Shown here: in pieces, positions 1 through 9,300 of the stretch
Layout of the letters: each line of letters begins with the position of its first letter
Numbering within the stretch: position 1 is the first letter of the stretch
NCBI GenBank assembly: GCA_039105265.1
Contig: JAPFFF010000002.1
Location: 4,650,001 to 4,714,000, forward strand
Length of the DNA stretch: 64,000 nt
Direction: 5' to 3'
Origin: Tritrichomonas musculus
Taxonomy: Eukaryota; Parabasalia; Tritrichomonadida; Tritrichomonadidae
Position numbers and translations under genes: made by a program
Notes under the pieces: model-generated
Databases searched by the model: none
The model's input: only the letters and a program-made list of their open reading frames with translations
What the model was told of the DNA's origin: nothing

Positions 1-1216
1 CACGAACCACAATTGGGGTAGCAGATTTATAGTTATTCCAAGTGATTTCCCTAGCTGTATATTGGAATGTGTCAGTCTCAGCACTGGATGACTCAAATAC
101 ACCCGAGAGTTGGAAATATATTTTGAATGGTTTCACCTCACGTTCATAAACTTGTTGCAAGCCATCATATATACTGTTCAATGAGGATATCGAGTTGAAG
201 TAGTATATGTATATAGGCTCGAAGGTATCAATATCCGTGTGTTCATTGTAATCATTATCAGCATATTTGGCATATTTTTGCCAAGCCTCTACAGCCTTAT
301 CGTAGTCCTCAGGTAAGTTCACCATGAGGAAATCATTGTGTTTCGATTTGAATTCATGACCGAACTCGCCAAGGTACTCGAATATTTCATTATTTTCAGG
401 ATCTTTGGGGATACCATCAATATCAGTATTGTCATCAATAATATTTGCTAGTTTTGTAATTTTAGACCTATCTTGGAATATATCTTGTATTTCAGCTCTA
501 TCGAGATATTCGGGATAATATTTGTTGAAATATGAATATACCTTACGTTCATCATCTAATTGCTGTTGGAACTCATCTTGGGTATTCATATGTTGAAGTA
601 CATCAATGGGGTCATCAATCTTGTAATCATCTCTATTGAATTTACTGAAGTAATCGTTATCCAGTTTGTCATTCAATCTCTTTATATATGAAGGCTGCTC
701 ATCATACCGAATTGGTTTCTTATGAGTTGTCGGTGGTGGAAGTATTGGTGGATACTCATTTTCACGAATCAATCGTTGAGCTTCCTGCAAAGCATATTTT
801 GCAACATCAATATTATGTTGTATTTGGCGTTCCCTATATACCTTACGTTCATCATCTAATTGCTGTTGGAACTTATCTTGGGTATTCATATGTTGAAGTA
901 CATCAATGGGTTCATTAATTTTGTAATCAGCTCTATTGAATTTATTGAAGTAATCATTATCATCTACAAGACGTTCAGCCCTCAGTTGTCCAAAGAATGT
1001 ATCAAAATGAGATTCCTGGAGTATACCATTGGGATTGAAACCTGTGCGAGCTACAAATGAGTTATAATTTAGGTACTTCGTGAGTTTGCTCAGTTGAGCA
1101 ACAAATGTAGTGTTGGTTGGGATGTTACCACCGAACTCATTGTTGATGATATTGATATAATTTTTGATAGTCCATGAAGGAATTGCACCAAAATTCTTAT
1201 TCGAGATACAACTCAT
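1..1216 (-). CDS. Protein-primed type DNA polymerase B, N-terminal part (family D)
   Basis: An open frame runs from an ATG at 1216 to the window edge, about 405 residues, and continues outside. It matches the N-terminal third of the family A and B polymerases: the stretch ending KPFKIYFQLSGVFE and the following WNNYKSATPIVVR line up with the same region in both. No catalytic motif lies in this part. A 100-codon segment is duplicated in frame: bases 541-660 and 841-960 are nearly the same and exactly 300 bases apart. The promoter-like run before the ATG is AT-rich, as for other genes here. Confidence 0.8.
   Translation of the reverse strand, partial: MSCISNKNFGAIPSWTIKNYINIINNEFGGNIPTNTTFVAQLSKLTKYLNYNSFVARTGFNPNGILQESHFDTFFGQLRAERLVDDNDYFNKFNRADYKINEPIDVLQHMNTQDKFQQQLDDERKVYRERQIQHNIDVAKYALQEAQRLIRENEYPPILPPPTTHKKPIRYDEQPSYIKRLNDKLDNDYFSKFNRDDYKIDDPIDVLQHMNTQDEFQQQLDDERKVYSYFNKYYPEYLDRAEIQDIFQDRSKITKLANIIDDNTDIDGIPKDPENNEIFEYLGEFGHEFKSKHNDFLMVNLPEDYDKAVEAWQKYAKYADNDYNEHTDIDTFEPIYIYYFNSISSLNSIYDGLQQVYEREVKPFKIYFQLSGVFESSSAETDTFQYTAREITWNNYKSATPIVVR
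541..960. repeat. 300-bp-period in-frame duplication inside the polymerase gene
   Basis: Bases 541-660 and 841-960 are near-identical direct repeats 300 bases apart. The encoded repeat runs from NDYF.KFNR to QQQLDDERKVY. It lies in the variable N-terminal region, where homologues differ greatly in length. Confidence 0.85.
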
Positions 1217-1286
1217 TTGCCCAAACGTAAAAATATAAAATTGTAATCGGTAAAAATATTGATTAAACATTATTTTTGAATTTTGG

Positions 1287-1763
1287 CTAGAAATCGATTG
1301 TATCAATCTCAACTTCGGGGGTTAGAGTCGTTTCACTAGGAGGAACATTTATAGTCATATGGGTGTTGAGTAGTTTTTGGGTCATATACATGGAGATACT
1401 TAAATTTAGGTTATCGAATATTAGTTTACGCAATAGGGATATACGTTTATGAGGTTCCACGTTGGATACTGCATCGATTACATCCTTTGCTGAGACATAT
1501 TGGATCAATCGGTCGTGATCCTTAATATCCAAAAACTTGCTTCGATTGAATATATGGGTTCGATTTAAGCGAGAATGGGGATGTTCAATAGATGATGTCT
1601 CAGGAGGTGAGTCACTTCGAACGAAATTCTTAGGCTGTACCGTTGTGCTTGGATTAGGAGATGGCTGTTTATGGTTCATACGTTTAATCAAATGCTTGAC
1701 ATCTTGGCACAAATCGGTGATACCATTTAAAATTTTTAATAGTATATCAGTGTCAATTTCCAT
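1287..1763 (-). CDS. Small conserved helical protein (158 residues), family D version
   Basis: Function not recognised. The C-terminal 65 residues (FNRSKFLDIKDHDRLIQYV ... NLSISMYMTQKLL) match the ends of the family A gene at 15812 and the family B gene at 35664. The N-terminus is helical (residues 1-30, leucine-rich) and is followed by a polar, proline-rich linker. In all three families the gene lies near the polymerase gene, here just upstream on the same strand. The pattern of a helical N-terminus, flexible linker and compact basic C-terminal module suggests a DNA-binding or polymerase-associated factor, but that is inference. Confidence 0.7.
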   Translation of the reverse strand: MEIDTDILLKILNGITDLCQDVKHLIKRMNHKQPSPNPSTTVQPKNFVRSDSPPETSSIEHPHSRLNRTHIFNRSKFLDIKDHDRLIQYVSAKDVIDAVSNVEPHKRISLLRKLIFDNLNLSISMYMTQKLLNTHMTINVPPSETTLTPEVEIDTIDF

Positions 1764-1833
1764 TTATACAAAATAAAATATTATTTTAACAAATTTAGGT
1801 TGCTGGTGGAATGTGATTGGTAGTAAGAGAGGT

Positions 1834-1905
1834 CCTTTAGTATGACCTTCAGTACAACCTTCAGTACAACCTTTAGGATAACCTTTAGTATGACCTTTCG
1901 TAGTA
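1834..1905. repeat. 12-bp minisatellite, six copies
   Basis: Six head-to-tail copies of a 12-mer of the form CCTTTAGTATGA with small changes fill exactly 72 bases. No gene overlaps. Confidence 0.85.
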
Positions 1906-1915
1906 AGTACCCCTA

Positions 1916-2220
1916 GCCTTCTAAACTAGGGCAATAGTGGCGGTCATAAGTGAACATCTATATAGTCCCATGATGCTGACCACTTATTCCTAGTCATGAG
2001 TATCAGTTGGTATCACAGTTAGTGTCAATTCAAAAATAGTTAGATGGCCTTCAAAACTAGGGCTGTAATGGCGGTCATAAGTGGTCATAAGTGAACATCA
2101 ATGTGACCCCATGATGCTGATCAATTATTCCTAGTTATGAGTATCAGTTAGTGTCAATTCAAAAATAGTTAGATGGCCTTCTAAATTAGGGCAGTAATGG
2201 CGGTCATAAGTGAATTTCTA
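1916..2220. repeat. About 130-bp tandem repeat, 2.4 copies
   Basis: Units begin at about 1916, 2047 and 2176, each with a GCCTTC.AAA.TAGGGC start followed by TGGCGGTCATAAGTG. The third is partial. Together with the 12-bp array this makes up most of the gene-free stretch 1764-2282; nothing else was seen in it. Confidence 0.85.
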
Positions 2221-2282
2221 TCTGGTTGTCATCCGGAACACTCATCACTACTAACGTCATTGAAGACACTTCAGATATCTTT

Positions 2283-2489
2283 TTAATAAATGAGTTCTTC
2301 AAGTTCAGCTATTAATTGTTCAGTACCGTTGAATTTCTTTAGCTGTTTAATAAAGTGATTTATCTCTTTTAGTACTTCATCTATGATATCATCATTATCG
2401 TAGAGGTATTTTAATGCAGGAATCCATCCTTTTAGCTTTTTATTGATTCTATTAATGAGGGTGCTTAATTGTTCCGCTTGGTTTGACAT
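2283..2489 (-). CDS. Small coiled-coil protein (68 residues) near the D terminus
   Basis: Function not recognised. The protein is almost wholly helical with leucine/isoleucine heptads. It is the gene nearest the terminus, the same place held in family A by the 75-residue coiled-coil gene at 60845. Sequence likeness to that gene is weak, so equivalence rests on position and composition. The frame is short but well formed, with an ATG after an AT-rich leader. Confidence 0.5.
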   Translation of the reverse strand: MSNQAEQLSTLINRINKKLKGWIPALKYLYDNDDIIDEVLKEINHFIKQLKKFNGTEQLIAELEELIY

Positions 2490-2561
2490 TATAAATTGCT
2501 GATAAAAAAATAAAAAATTTTTGAAAGTTCGATTTTTTGAGTTGTGTTATTTTTGTTCATT

Positions 2562-2602
2562 AGTCGTGTTGACGGCGGGCTTTAGCCTGACGGAAACCGA
2601 CT
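2562..2602 (+). ncRNA. Candidate structured RNA hairpin in the D subterminal region
   Basis: A 41-nt segment can fold as an outer helix (AGTCG with CGACT, plus GTT with AAC and one bulged base), a 5x5 internal region holding possible tandem G.A pairs, and a 5-bp helix closed by a TTTA loop. It lies in a 106-bp block (2547-2652) nearly identical to family A TIR DNA although the two families are otherwise far diverged. The block opens with the TTATTTTTGTTCATT promoter-like motif. The upper helix differs from family A at two positions yet remains paired. Transcription is not shown. Confidence 0.5.
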
Positions 2603-2733
2603 GATATATACTACTAAACAAGTTCAAAGATGTAAATTCAAAAGTGTCTACCGTCAACTTAAAATATGTATTTTAACCTTACCCCTTTTGATACCCCTTT
2701 TTTATCCCCTGTCGAGCCGGTCTACTATATCTC

Positions 2734-2880
2734 TTGCGTCAAACTAACAAAACACTGAAGAACAAAACAATAATAACTGTACCAATCATGTACACAAAAT
2801 ATGTTTGTTCATCAATAGATGCTTTGAATGATGATTATAAAATATTCTTTTTGGCTTATAAAACGCAAAATGAAAGCTAA
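2734..2880 (+). pseudogene. Integrase remnant of A1, cut by element D
   Basis: Mirror of the last 147 bases of the integrase gene in A2 (56071-56217). The rest of this copy would lie on the far side of element D, outside the window. It overlaps the start of the next gene by 11 bases, as in A2. Confidence 0.75.
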
Positions 2881-3220
2881 ACAAAACACAACTAAACGAT
2901 ACTATCACACACAATCAAAAGATTTTATTCTTCCTGATGATTTCGTTTATAGTCGCAACAAGAAGTACATTGTTGTTCAGTATTGTGGGGCTGTTGTCAA
3001 TCAACATATTGTTGGTGATTTGATGGTTCATTCAGATATAGTTGAATTCATGCCTTTCTGCGACCATTTCATTATGCTTGCTAACAGAAGACAAACCAAA
3101 TACCGTAAATATGAGTGTCTGAACAACACAAAAAAAGAATATCATTTATGGTTTACAGACATGAAAGGAAACGTTATTGAACCCGAATCATTTATATTCA
3201 GTTGCTTATTAATTTATTGA
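2870..3220 (+). CDS. Conserved beta-rich protein next to integrase (117 residues), capsid-like candidate
   Basis: No firm function. This is among the best conserved proteins between families A and C (29106): the blocks YSRNKKYIVVQY, GDLMVHSDIVEF and HFIMLANRRQTKYRKYE are nearly unchanged. The ATG at 2870 is chosen over the one at 2828 because the family C protein starts at the matching place (PKRYFHTQ). The end, WFTD..GN.I....F..SCLLIY, with alternating hydrophobics, looks like the closing strands of a small beta sandwich. A minor capsid (penton-like) role is an inference and the protein is short for a jelly roll. It always follows the integrase gene with slight overlap or a few bases' gap. 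Confidence 0.7.
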   Translation: MKAKQNTTKRYYHTQSKDFILPDDFVYSRNKKYIVVQYCGAVVNQHIVGDLMVHSDIVEFMPFCDHFIMLANRRQTKYRKYECLNNTKKEYHLWFTDMKGNVIEPESFIFSCLLIY

Positions 3221-3227
3221 ATTCAAA

Positions 3228-3758
3228 ATGAATAACAATCATTCGCCTCCAGTGTTTGAAGCTTTTTTTGGACCTTCATCATATAAACCACCTGAATACT
3301 ATCCAAACACACCAAAATTCGTTAACATCACTGAAGGACCACCACCAACATGTGATTATTATATTCCTCGCAAATTCAGAAACATAAGAAGCCCGCCACC
3401 AACATTTAAACAACACCCTGCACTCGAAAGAAGAGTTCGAATAAGAGAGAAGTTATTTGAGCAATTACAAGATGACCCAATATATGAAGTATATGCCAAA
3501 GAAAAACAAAGACAAGCTGAATCAATAAAAGCTAAACAACGAATCAACAGAATCAAATCATCATTCATTCAACAACCAAACCCTCCTTCACCGTCGATGA
3601 TTTGGAATGATTCGAGGTATTGGAATCAATTGAGAAACACCGATGAATCACTTGATAAAACTGAAATCACTCCGTTCGATGCTGATTTGAGTCCAACACG
3701 TAGACTCAACACATCCAAACATCGAAGACCAAAACGCAAAATGAGTGAACAAAAATAA
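3228..3758 (+). CDS. Proline-rich basic protein (176 residues)
   Basis: Not recognised. The first 55 residues are rich in proline and aromatic residues (PPVFEAFFGP, KPPEYYP). The middle (70-115) is a charged helix, and the tail is strongly basic (RRLNTSKHRRPKRK). It starts 7 bases after the preceding gene, so the two are probably expressed together. The basic tail would suit DNA or capsid-interior binding, which is inference. A3 carries a second version from 19702. Family C has an unrelated-looking proline-rich gene in the same place. Confidence 0.7.
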   Translation: MNNNHSPPVFEAFFGPSSYKPPEYYPNTPKFVNITEGPPPTCDYYIPRKFRNIRSPPPTFKQHPALERRVRIREKLFEQLQDDPIYEVYAKEKQRQAESIKAKQRINRIKSSFIQQPNPPSPSMIWNDSRYWNQLRNTDESLDKTEITPFDADLSPTRRLNTSKHRRPKRKMSEQK

Positions 3759-3811
3759 AAGTAATCAACATGCTTCAATGAATATCATTTCATTTATTTT
3801 TATTCTCTGAT

Positions 3812-6367
3812 TCATGCTTCTTCTTGAAATATATCAATATCGTATCTGTTTACATTACTTAATTGGTCTTTCTTCTGTGCATTTAGTTTTTCCTTATATT
3901 CGAGATATCCACATTGCTGACCATAGATTTTATCAATCAAGTTATTGATTATTCGATTATATTCTTCTTTATTTTCTCTTATCTCTTCTGTTGGTATTTC
4001 AGCAGCTAATTGAGTCTTTTCAGCTAGTTTTTGGGGTCTCTGCTTGTCATTCATACTGACATTTACTAAGTATGATAGTATCAATGATTCCATTGATTGA
4101 ATGAAAGCAATTGGCATTCCTTCCCAAGCACTTCTATTAGGATTGAATTCACCGCTTTCAAAGTTAATGACCTTTGACAAATTATTGATGAATGTTGTCA
4201 TTCGCTTACCAATCATTTGATTGTACTTTGATTTGTTGATTTTCTTCCATGCCAACCATTGAATGTAATTCATTGGCTGACCACCTTTTTCAATCTCTTT
4301 CTTGACATTGTTATCAAAGTATATACAAAACAGTACATTTGATACTGAAAGGTATGAAATGATTCTTGTTAATGGTTTGAATTGTGGGAATAATTGCCAG
4401 AAGACTTTCCAAACCTTTGCGAAATAGCTTGACCAATATGATGAAGGGCTTAATCGTTTGCTGACTTTTGGCTTTCCTAAACCGAGCTCATTGTGATAGA
4501 ATTCTGTATATTTCTGGATGGTTTCATTTGGATTAATAATATATTCGCCTTTCTCCCAATCTACGGAATCCTTTGATTTATTGAATTGTTCATTGAGCCA
4601 AACATTGAATGGTTTAGCTTTCCTTTCTTCTGCTGATTTGACAACAGTCTTCCATACTTTCTTATAAGGAGAAGCAAATACAAGTTTATATCCGTTTATT
4701 ATTTGTGGCACTCCTTTCTTATCAACTAATACAATATCATCAATCTTATCTCCGTTCAGGTCTGTTATTGCTTCACCATTTGGGTCCATAGCGTTTGTAG
4801 GAAGTAAACGATATTTTGGCTTTCCGTCTTGGTCAAGATGCGTATGACAGTATATTGTTGCTTGGTCTCTGGTTGAGGCGGCAGGAATGTATTTGATTCT
4901 ATAATTACCATTAATGATTAAATCAAGGAAGTTTTGTTTATAGTATGTTGAACTCTTGGCGGGTGATTGAATGTTAAGGTTTGTGAAATCTCTATCGATG
5001 TTTTCAAGAACGGTTGGTGCATCTCTGTCCTCACGCTTACCTCTTACTGTTGCTGCTTTAGCATTTTTAATTAAAGCATTGATTTCATCATCAGATATTT
5101 TTTGTGCAAATGGATTTCCAGGTTTAAATATTTTTTGATTAAATTCAACTTTATCACCATCAATGAACTTGCCATGCTTCTTTGGTTTATTTGCTTGTTG
5201 AGCGTATTCAGTGAATGTTTGATTGAGGTCATCACCATCTTCTCTATCGAAAACAAATGACTGCGAAAAATCGTCTGCGTCTGTCATGACTCTTTTAGAT
5301 GCTGAAAAATTATTAACAACATCATTTGGTTTCACAAATGGGACTGGTTTAATTGATGGTGGTTTGATTGGTTGTATGACATCAGAGCCTTTGATAGGTT
5401 TTTTATTAATGATTGTGTCAAACACTCTGAAGAATGATGATAAGCCTGTAATTGATTTTCGTTCATTGGTTATATCAATGTTTCTCTTCATCTTGTCTCT
5501 AATAGTTTCAAGTGTTTGATGTAATGCATCAACGTTTTCCTTTGCTTGTTCATCAAGTTTGTTTTGTGGTTTCTTTGCTGCTTCATAACATCTTGGTAGT
5601 ACATTGAGCCATGGTTGATTATAGCCTAATTGCTTGAGCAATTCAATGTCATCATCTAACAAATCATAAGGAGATAACAACAAGGCTGATAGGTTATCTT
5701 CTTCTTCTTCTAGTTCTGGGAAGTTGAATGATATTGATGGTAGGGAATCATCTTGCTCCAAAAAACTTGTATTCATTAATTCATCAGAATCACTCGGAGT
5801 TATGCGTTTTCTTCTTGGTGTTCTTCGTTTACTGCTGTCAGGTGTTGGTTCATGTATGCTTGTTCTCTTTCTTCTTCCTTTGGTGGCTTGTGGTGTTTGA
5901 CTCTTTCTCGGTGGTTTGATGGGTGATGAACGAAAACCATCAGAGCTATAATTTAAATCATCGTTGACAACAATATTGAAGTAATTGATAATTGTATCAA
6001 GACTTTTTTTATCTGTTGTGTACTCTTTTAAACTAAGGAATCGATTGCCTTTACTTTTAATACCTGCATTGATTTTGTTCATCAATGAAACAAATCGACG
6101 AAACTTGACTTTCATTTCACGAATCTTTCCGACACTTCTTCCTGTATATTCATTGTTTTGTATTTGATACAACAAATTAATTAAATCATTGGGGTGTTCT
6201 AGTTTGTATGTACTGAGAAACGTTTTCTTAAAATAATCTATCGGGTCCTCTAGTTCATAATCATCATCAGGTTTAGATACCTCACTGTCAAATATTGTTT
6301 CATCATCAATATTGCTCAAATCTAAATCAAAGCTATCAGATGAATTATTTTTGTCTTGTTTTGACAT
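3812..6367 (-). CDS. Large Polinton protein of unknown function (851 residues)
   Basis: No known family recognised. Residues 1-60 are acidic. About 60-120 is a helical region and 150-200 a basic, serine-rich linker (PRRKR). A conserved core at about 480-600 (LIINGNYRIKYIPAASTRD, YRLLPTNAMDPNG, DLNGDKIDDIVLV) is shared with family B. The DLNGDKIDD loop resembles calcium-binding loops. The C-terminal 250 residues are tryptophan- and tyrosine-rich and helical. It is transcribed away from the fibre gene across only 22 bases, so the two are probably co-expressed, and a virion role (fibre attachment, vertex or internal scaffold) is plausible but unproven. Confidence 0.7.
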   Translation of the reverse strand: MSKQDKNNSSDSFDLDLSNIDDETIFDSEVSKPDDDYELEDPIDYFKKTFLSTYKLEHPNDLINLLYQIQNNEYTGRSVGKIREMKVKFRRFVSLMNKINAGIKSKGNRFLSLKEYTTDKKSLDTIINYFNIVVNDDLNYSSDGFRSSPIKPPRKSQTPQATKGRRKRTSIHEPTPDSSKRRTPRRKRITPSDSDELMNTSFLEQDDSLPSISFNFPELEEEEDNLSALLLSPYDLLDDDIELLKQLGYNQPWLNVLPRCYEAAKKPQNKLDEQAKENVDALHQTLETIRDKMKRNIDITNERKSITGLSSFFRVFDTIINKKPIKGSDVIQPIKPPSIKPVPFVKPNDVVNNFSASKRVMTDADDFSQSFVFDREDGDDLNQTFTEYAQQANKPKKHGKFIDGDKVEFNQKIFKPGNPFAQKISDDEINALIKNAKAATVRGKREDRDAPTVLENIDRDFTNLNIQSPAKSSTYYKQNFLDLIINGNYRIKYIPAASTRDQATIYCHTHLDQDGKPKYRLLPTNAMDPNGEAITDLNGDKIDDIVLVDKKGVPQIINGYKLVFASPYKKVWKTVVKSAEERKAKPFNVWLNEQFNKSKDSVDWEKGEYIINPNETIQKYTEFYHNELGLGKPKVSKRLSPSSYWSSYFAKVWKVFWQLFPQFKPLTRIISYLSVSNVLFCIYFDNNVKKEIEKGGQPMNYIQWLAWKKINKSKYNQMIGKRMTTFINNLSKVINFESGEFNPNRSAWEGMPIAFIQSMESLILSYLVNVSMNDKQRPQKLAEKTQLAAEIPTEEIRENKEEYNRIINNLIDKIYGQQCGYLEYKEKLNAQKKDQLSNVNRYDIDIFQEEA

Positions 6368-6389
6368 TGTTTAGTTTCTAATAAATTGA
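6368..6389. promoter_or_regulatory. 22-bp bidirectional promoter region
   Basis: Only 22 bases separate the start codons of the large-protein gene (leftward) and the fibre gene (rightward). The same spacing holds in A2 and A3. Trichomonas leaders are known to be very short, so both initiators must lie in this interval or inside the opposite gene. Confidence 0.65.
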
Positions 6390-9300
6390 ATGTTTACGAT
6401 TGAGCAGAGCGGACACATAACAAAAACAAATACTATTGACGGATTGATTAACGAGTACATTAAAAGATATGTTGACAATTATGTTATCAAAGGTGATACA
6501 TCGAACGGAAACGTAGGAGGTTCAAACGGTCATGGAATCACTGAGGAACAATTGAATGAAGCTGTTAACGGATTGCGTGATTATGTTATCAACAATTACG
6601 CTTTATCAACTGATATACCTGATGACTTGATTAATGAAGAATCGTTGACGACAAAAATAAATGAATCACTGAAAGGATATGCACTGAAGAGTGAAATACC
6701 AGAAGTACTCAAAAATAGTGAGTTACAATTGAACATAAAAGAACTATTACCAGACGAAATGTTTCAGAAATTGATGGCTGAAGATGTTAAACCATTATCA
6801 GCTCAAGCATCAATGTGTTTAACAAGTATAGCAGTTAATGAAGGTTTTCAATCGGCTTTGGATGATTGTGCCGAACGATATGTTCCAAAAGATGATTTGA
6901 AGAATTACATCACGAGAGATAATTTGAATGTATCAACTGAATACACAATTGAAATCAAGACATATATGTTTCCTAATATAGGTCCAGTACCAGAAGAATA
7001 TGAAGAAAACGGAATGGATACATCTCACGTTTTACCGTTCAAAGAAGGAACACATTTGGTTGGTTATAAAGTAGACAATAGTGGTAATATATTCCATTTT
7101 GATATCAGATTTAAGACAAATGAATTATATGCTGATGATGAATATAACGTTAAACAACATGAAGCTGAAGGATTTGAAAGTGAAGGTGAGTATTTTGAAT
7201 TAGTGTGGGATGAAGTTAGTGGAGCAATTTATGATAGATATCAATACCTTCCAATAACAATAACATTAGCAGAAACAGAAGAAAGATTAGCATTGAAGAG
7301 TGATATCCCTGAACCAATTGATTTGACACCGTATTATACTAGTGCACAAGCTGATGAGAAGTTCGTCGATGAGGATGAATTGGCTTATGAATTGGATAAG
7401 TATGAAACGAAAACAGTTGCAGAAGGAAAATATGCTTTGAAAAGTGAGATTCCAGAGATTATTGAGGGTCAAACAACAATTCAATTCGAAATCGTCAATA
7501 ATACAATTCCTGATTTGGATTACAACACATATCATGAACTGATTGAGCAATACGGGTTGGATATTGTTTCATCAAACAGTTTTTATACGGGTCATTATGT
7601 TCATGTAGACTATTCGTACAATGACGATGATGACGAACAACCCTCTCAGATAATGCGTATCGAAGGAAGTGATTCAAGTATTTGGTTTTTGTATCACAGC
7701 CATGAATTAATCAATCCAGGAACTGGTGATACACCAGAAATATTATCATGTTCAATAACCAAAACTGTTGAACCAACAAACAAAAACATTTATTCAGCTA
7801 GATATGTGTCAAACAATTATGCATTGAAGACGGATATAACAGAACCAGTTGACTTGACACCGTATTATACTAGTGCACAAGCTGATGAGAAGTTTGTTGA
7901 TGAAGATGAATTAGCTTATGAATTAGATAAGTATGCATTGAAAACAGATATACCAACAATTCCAACTGATTTGGTTAATGAATCTGCATTGAATACTGCA
8001 TTATACGGAACTGAATTGAATATTGAATATCCGAATCCCGTTCGTGATTATATATTTGTAAAACCATACTTACCAGAAACCGATATACATGTGATATTTG
8101 ATGTTAATTGGGGTTCTAACAAGGATTACATTAACAATATTCAACATTTTGATTTGATATTCAAGCCTTATGAAAAATATATGAGAGGGTATAGAATGAT
8201 GTTAGATAATGGATTATCTATTGTATGGTATGACCGTGGCGAATTTATGTTGTGTAATTCAAGTGGCAATACTCAATGGTTAATCAACGTCATTAAAGCA
8301 CAAATCGAATCACCATTTATTAAAACTGCAAATGTTGTTGATGAAAATCCAGAACAAATCACAATTCAATGTACACAGAATGAAAGTGGTTGTGTAGTTC
8401 CTGATGATGATATAAGAAGAGTATTCACAACCAAAAATATTATCGTCAAATTCAAACGAAATGCTGATGATGCATCATATGAAGAAGTTGAATACGAATA
8501 CAGTTTATATAAAAGTTTGAATATGATTTACAAATCAACAAGCAATGAATTAATAAATATTAATTATAATACCCATATCGTTTCATTGAGAGCTGAGGAT
8601 GATACACTAACCAATATTTATGATGCATCTATCACATTAATCCGCAGCCGACCTGTGAATGATGATATGATTACTTCGGTGAAATATGTGAATGATAACT
8701 TTGCACTGAAGTCAAACGTCATAACAGAAGAACAACTAATAAAAAAATGTGCTATTGATTGCGGACCGATTACAGAGGGAGGGGAGATATCAATTCATTA
8801 TCTAAAACTCGAAAGCAATGTAATTAAACTGGAATACGTAGTAGGTGATTATGCGCTATGTTTGGAAATAAGAATATTGTTCTATGATACAACTGGAAAT
8901 CCTCATAACATTGTTCTTGTATTACATCAAAGAACTGTGTATTTTGACAATTTCAAATTCCCATTCTATTATGAAGACACTGTTGATATAGCATCAGGAA
9001 GACCCCTGACATATAATTTCCCGATAGGCGGATATTCTTGGACAACTACTCAGGAATTATTAGATGCTAAACAAATATATTCAAGATGCATCATGTCCCG
9101 AGGTTATTTAGCAACATTCAAGGCTGCTATTTACGGTGCACAATCAAACACAACAATCACTCATTACTCACCGATTGAATCATCAATGAACTCTGTTAGT
9201 GATTTCGTTATAGGTTCTCCTGTGTATATGACAGGTAAGGTTTACAAACATGTTGGTGATGAATGGAAACCATCAACAGCTGATGATACAACTGATTGTA

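Larger units (their letters stand above)
1..2733. mobile_element. Polinton, family D (one end; runs off the window)
   Basis: This is the right-hand end of a Polinton whose rest lies left of the window. The parts seen are the start of a polymerase B gene, a 158-residue gene, two minisatellites, a 68-residue gene and a terminal segment. The terminus is placed at 2733 because from 2734 on the sequence matches the integrase gene of family A (mirror of 56217 in A2). The last bases, read inward, resemble the start of family A (AG...ATAGT.GACC). D therefore lies inside A1. Its polymerase is clearly diverged from those of A and B, so it is a separate family. Only one end is visible, so size and target duplication cannot be given. 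Confidence 0.75.

Noticed and set aside
1834-2220. A CRISPR-like array
   Set aside because: The repeats are tandem without unique spacers, and there are no cas genes.
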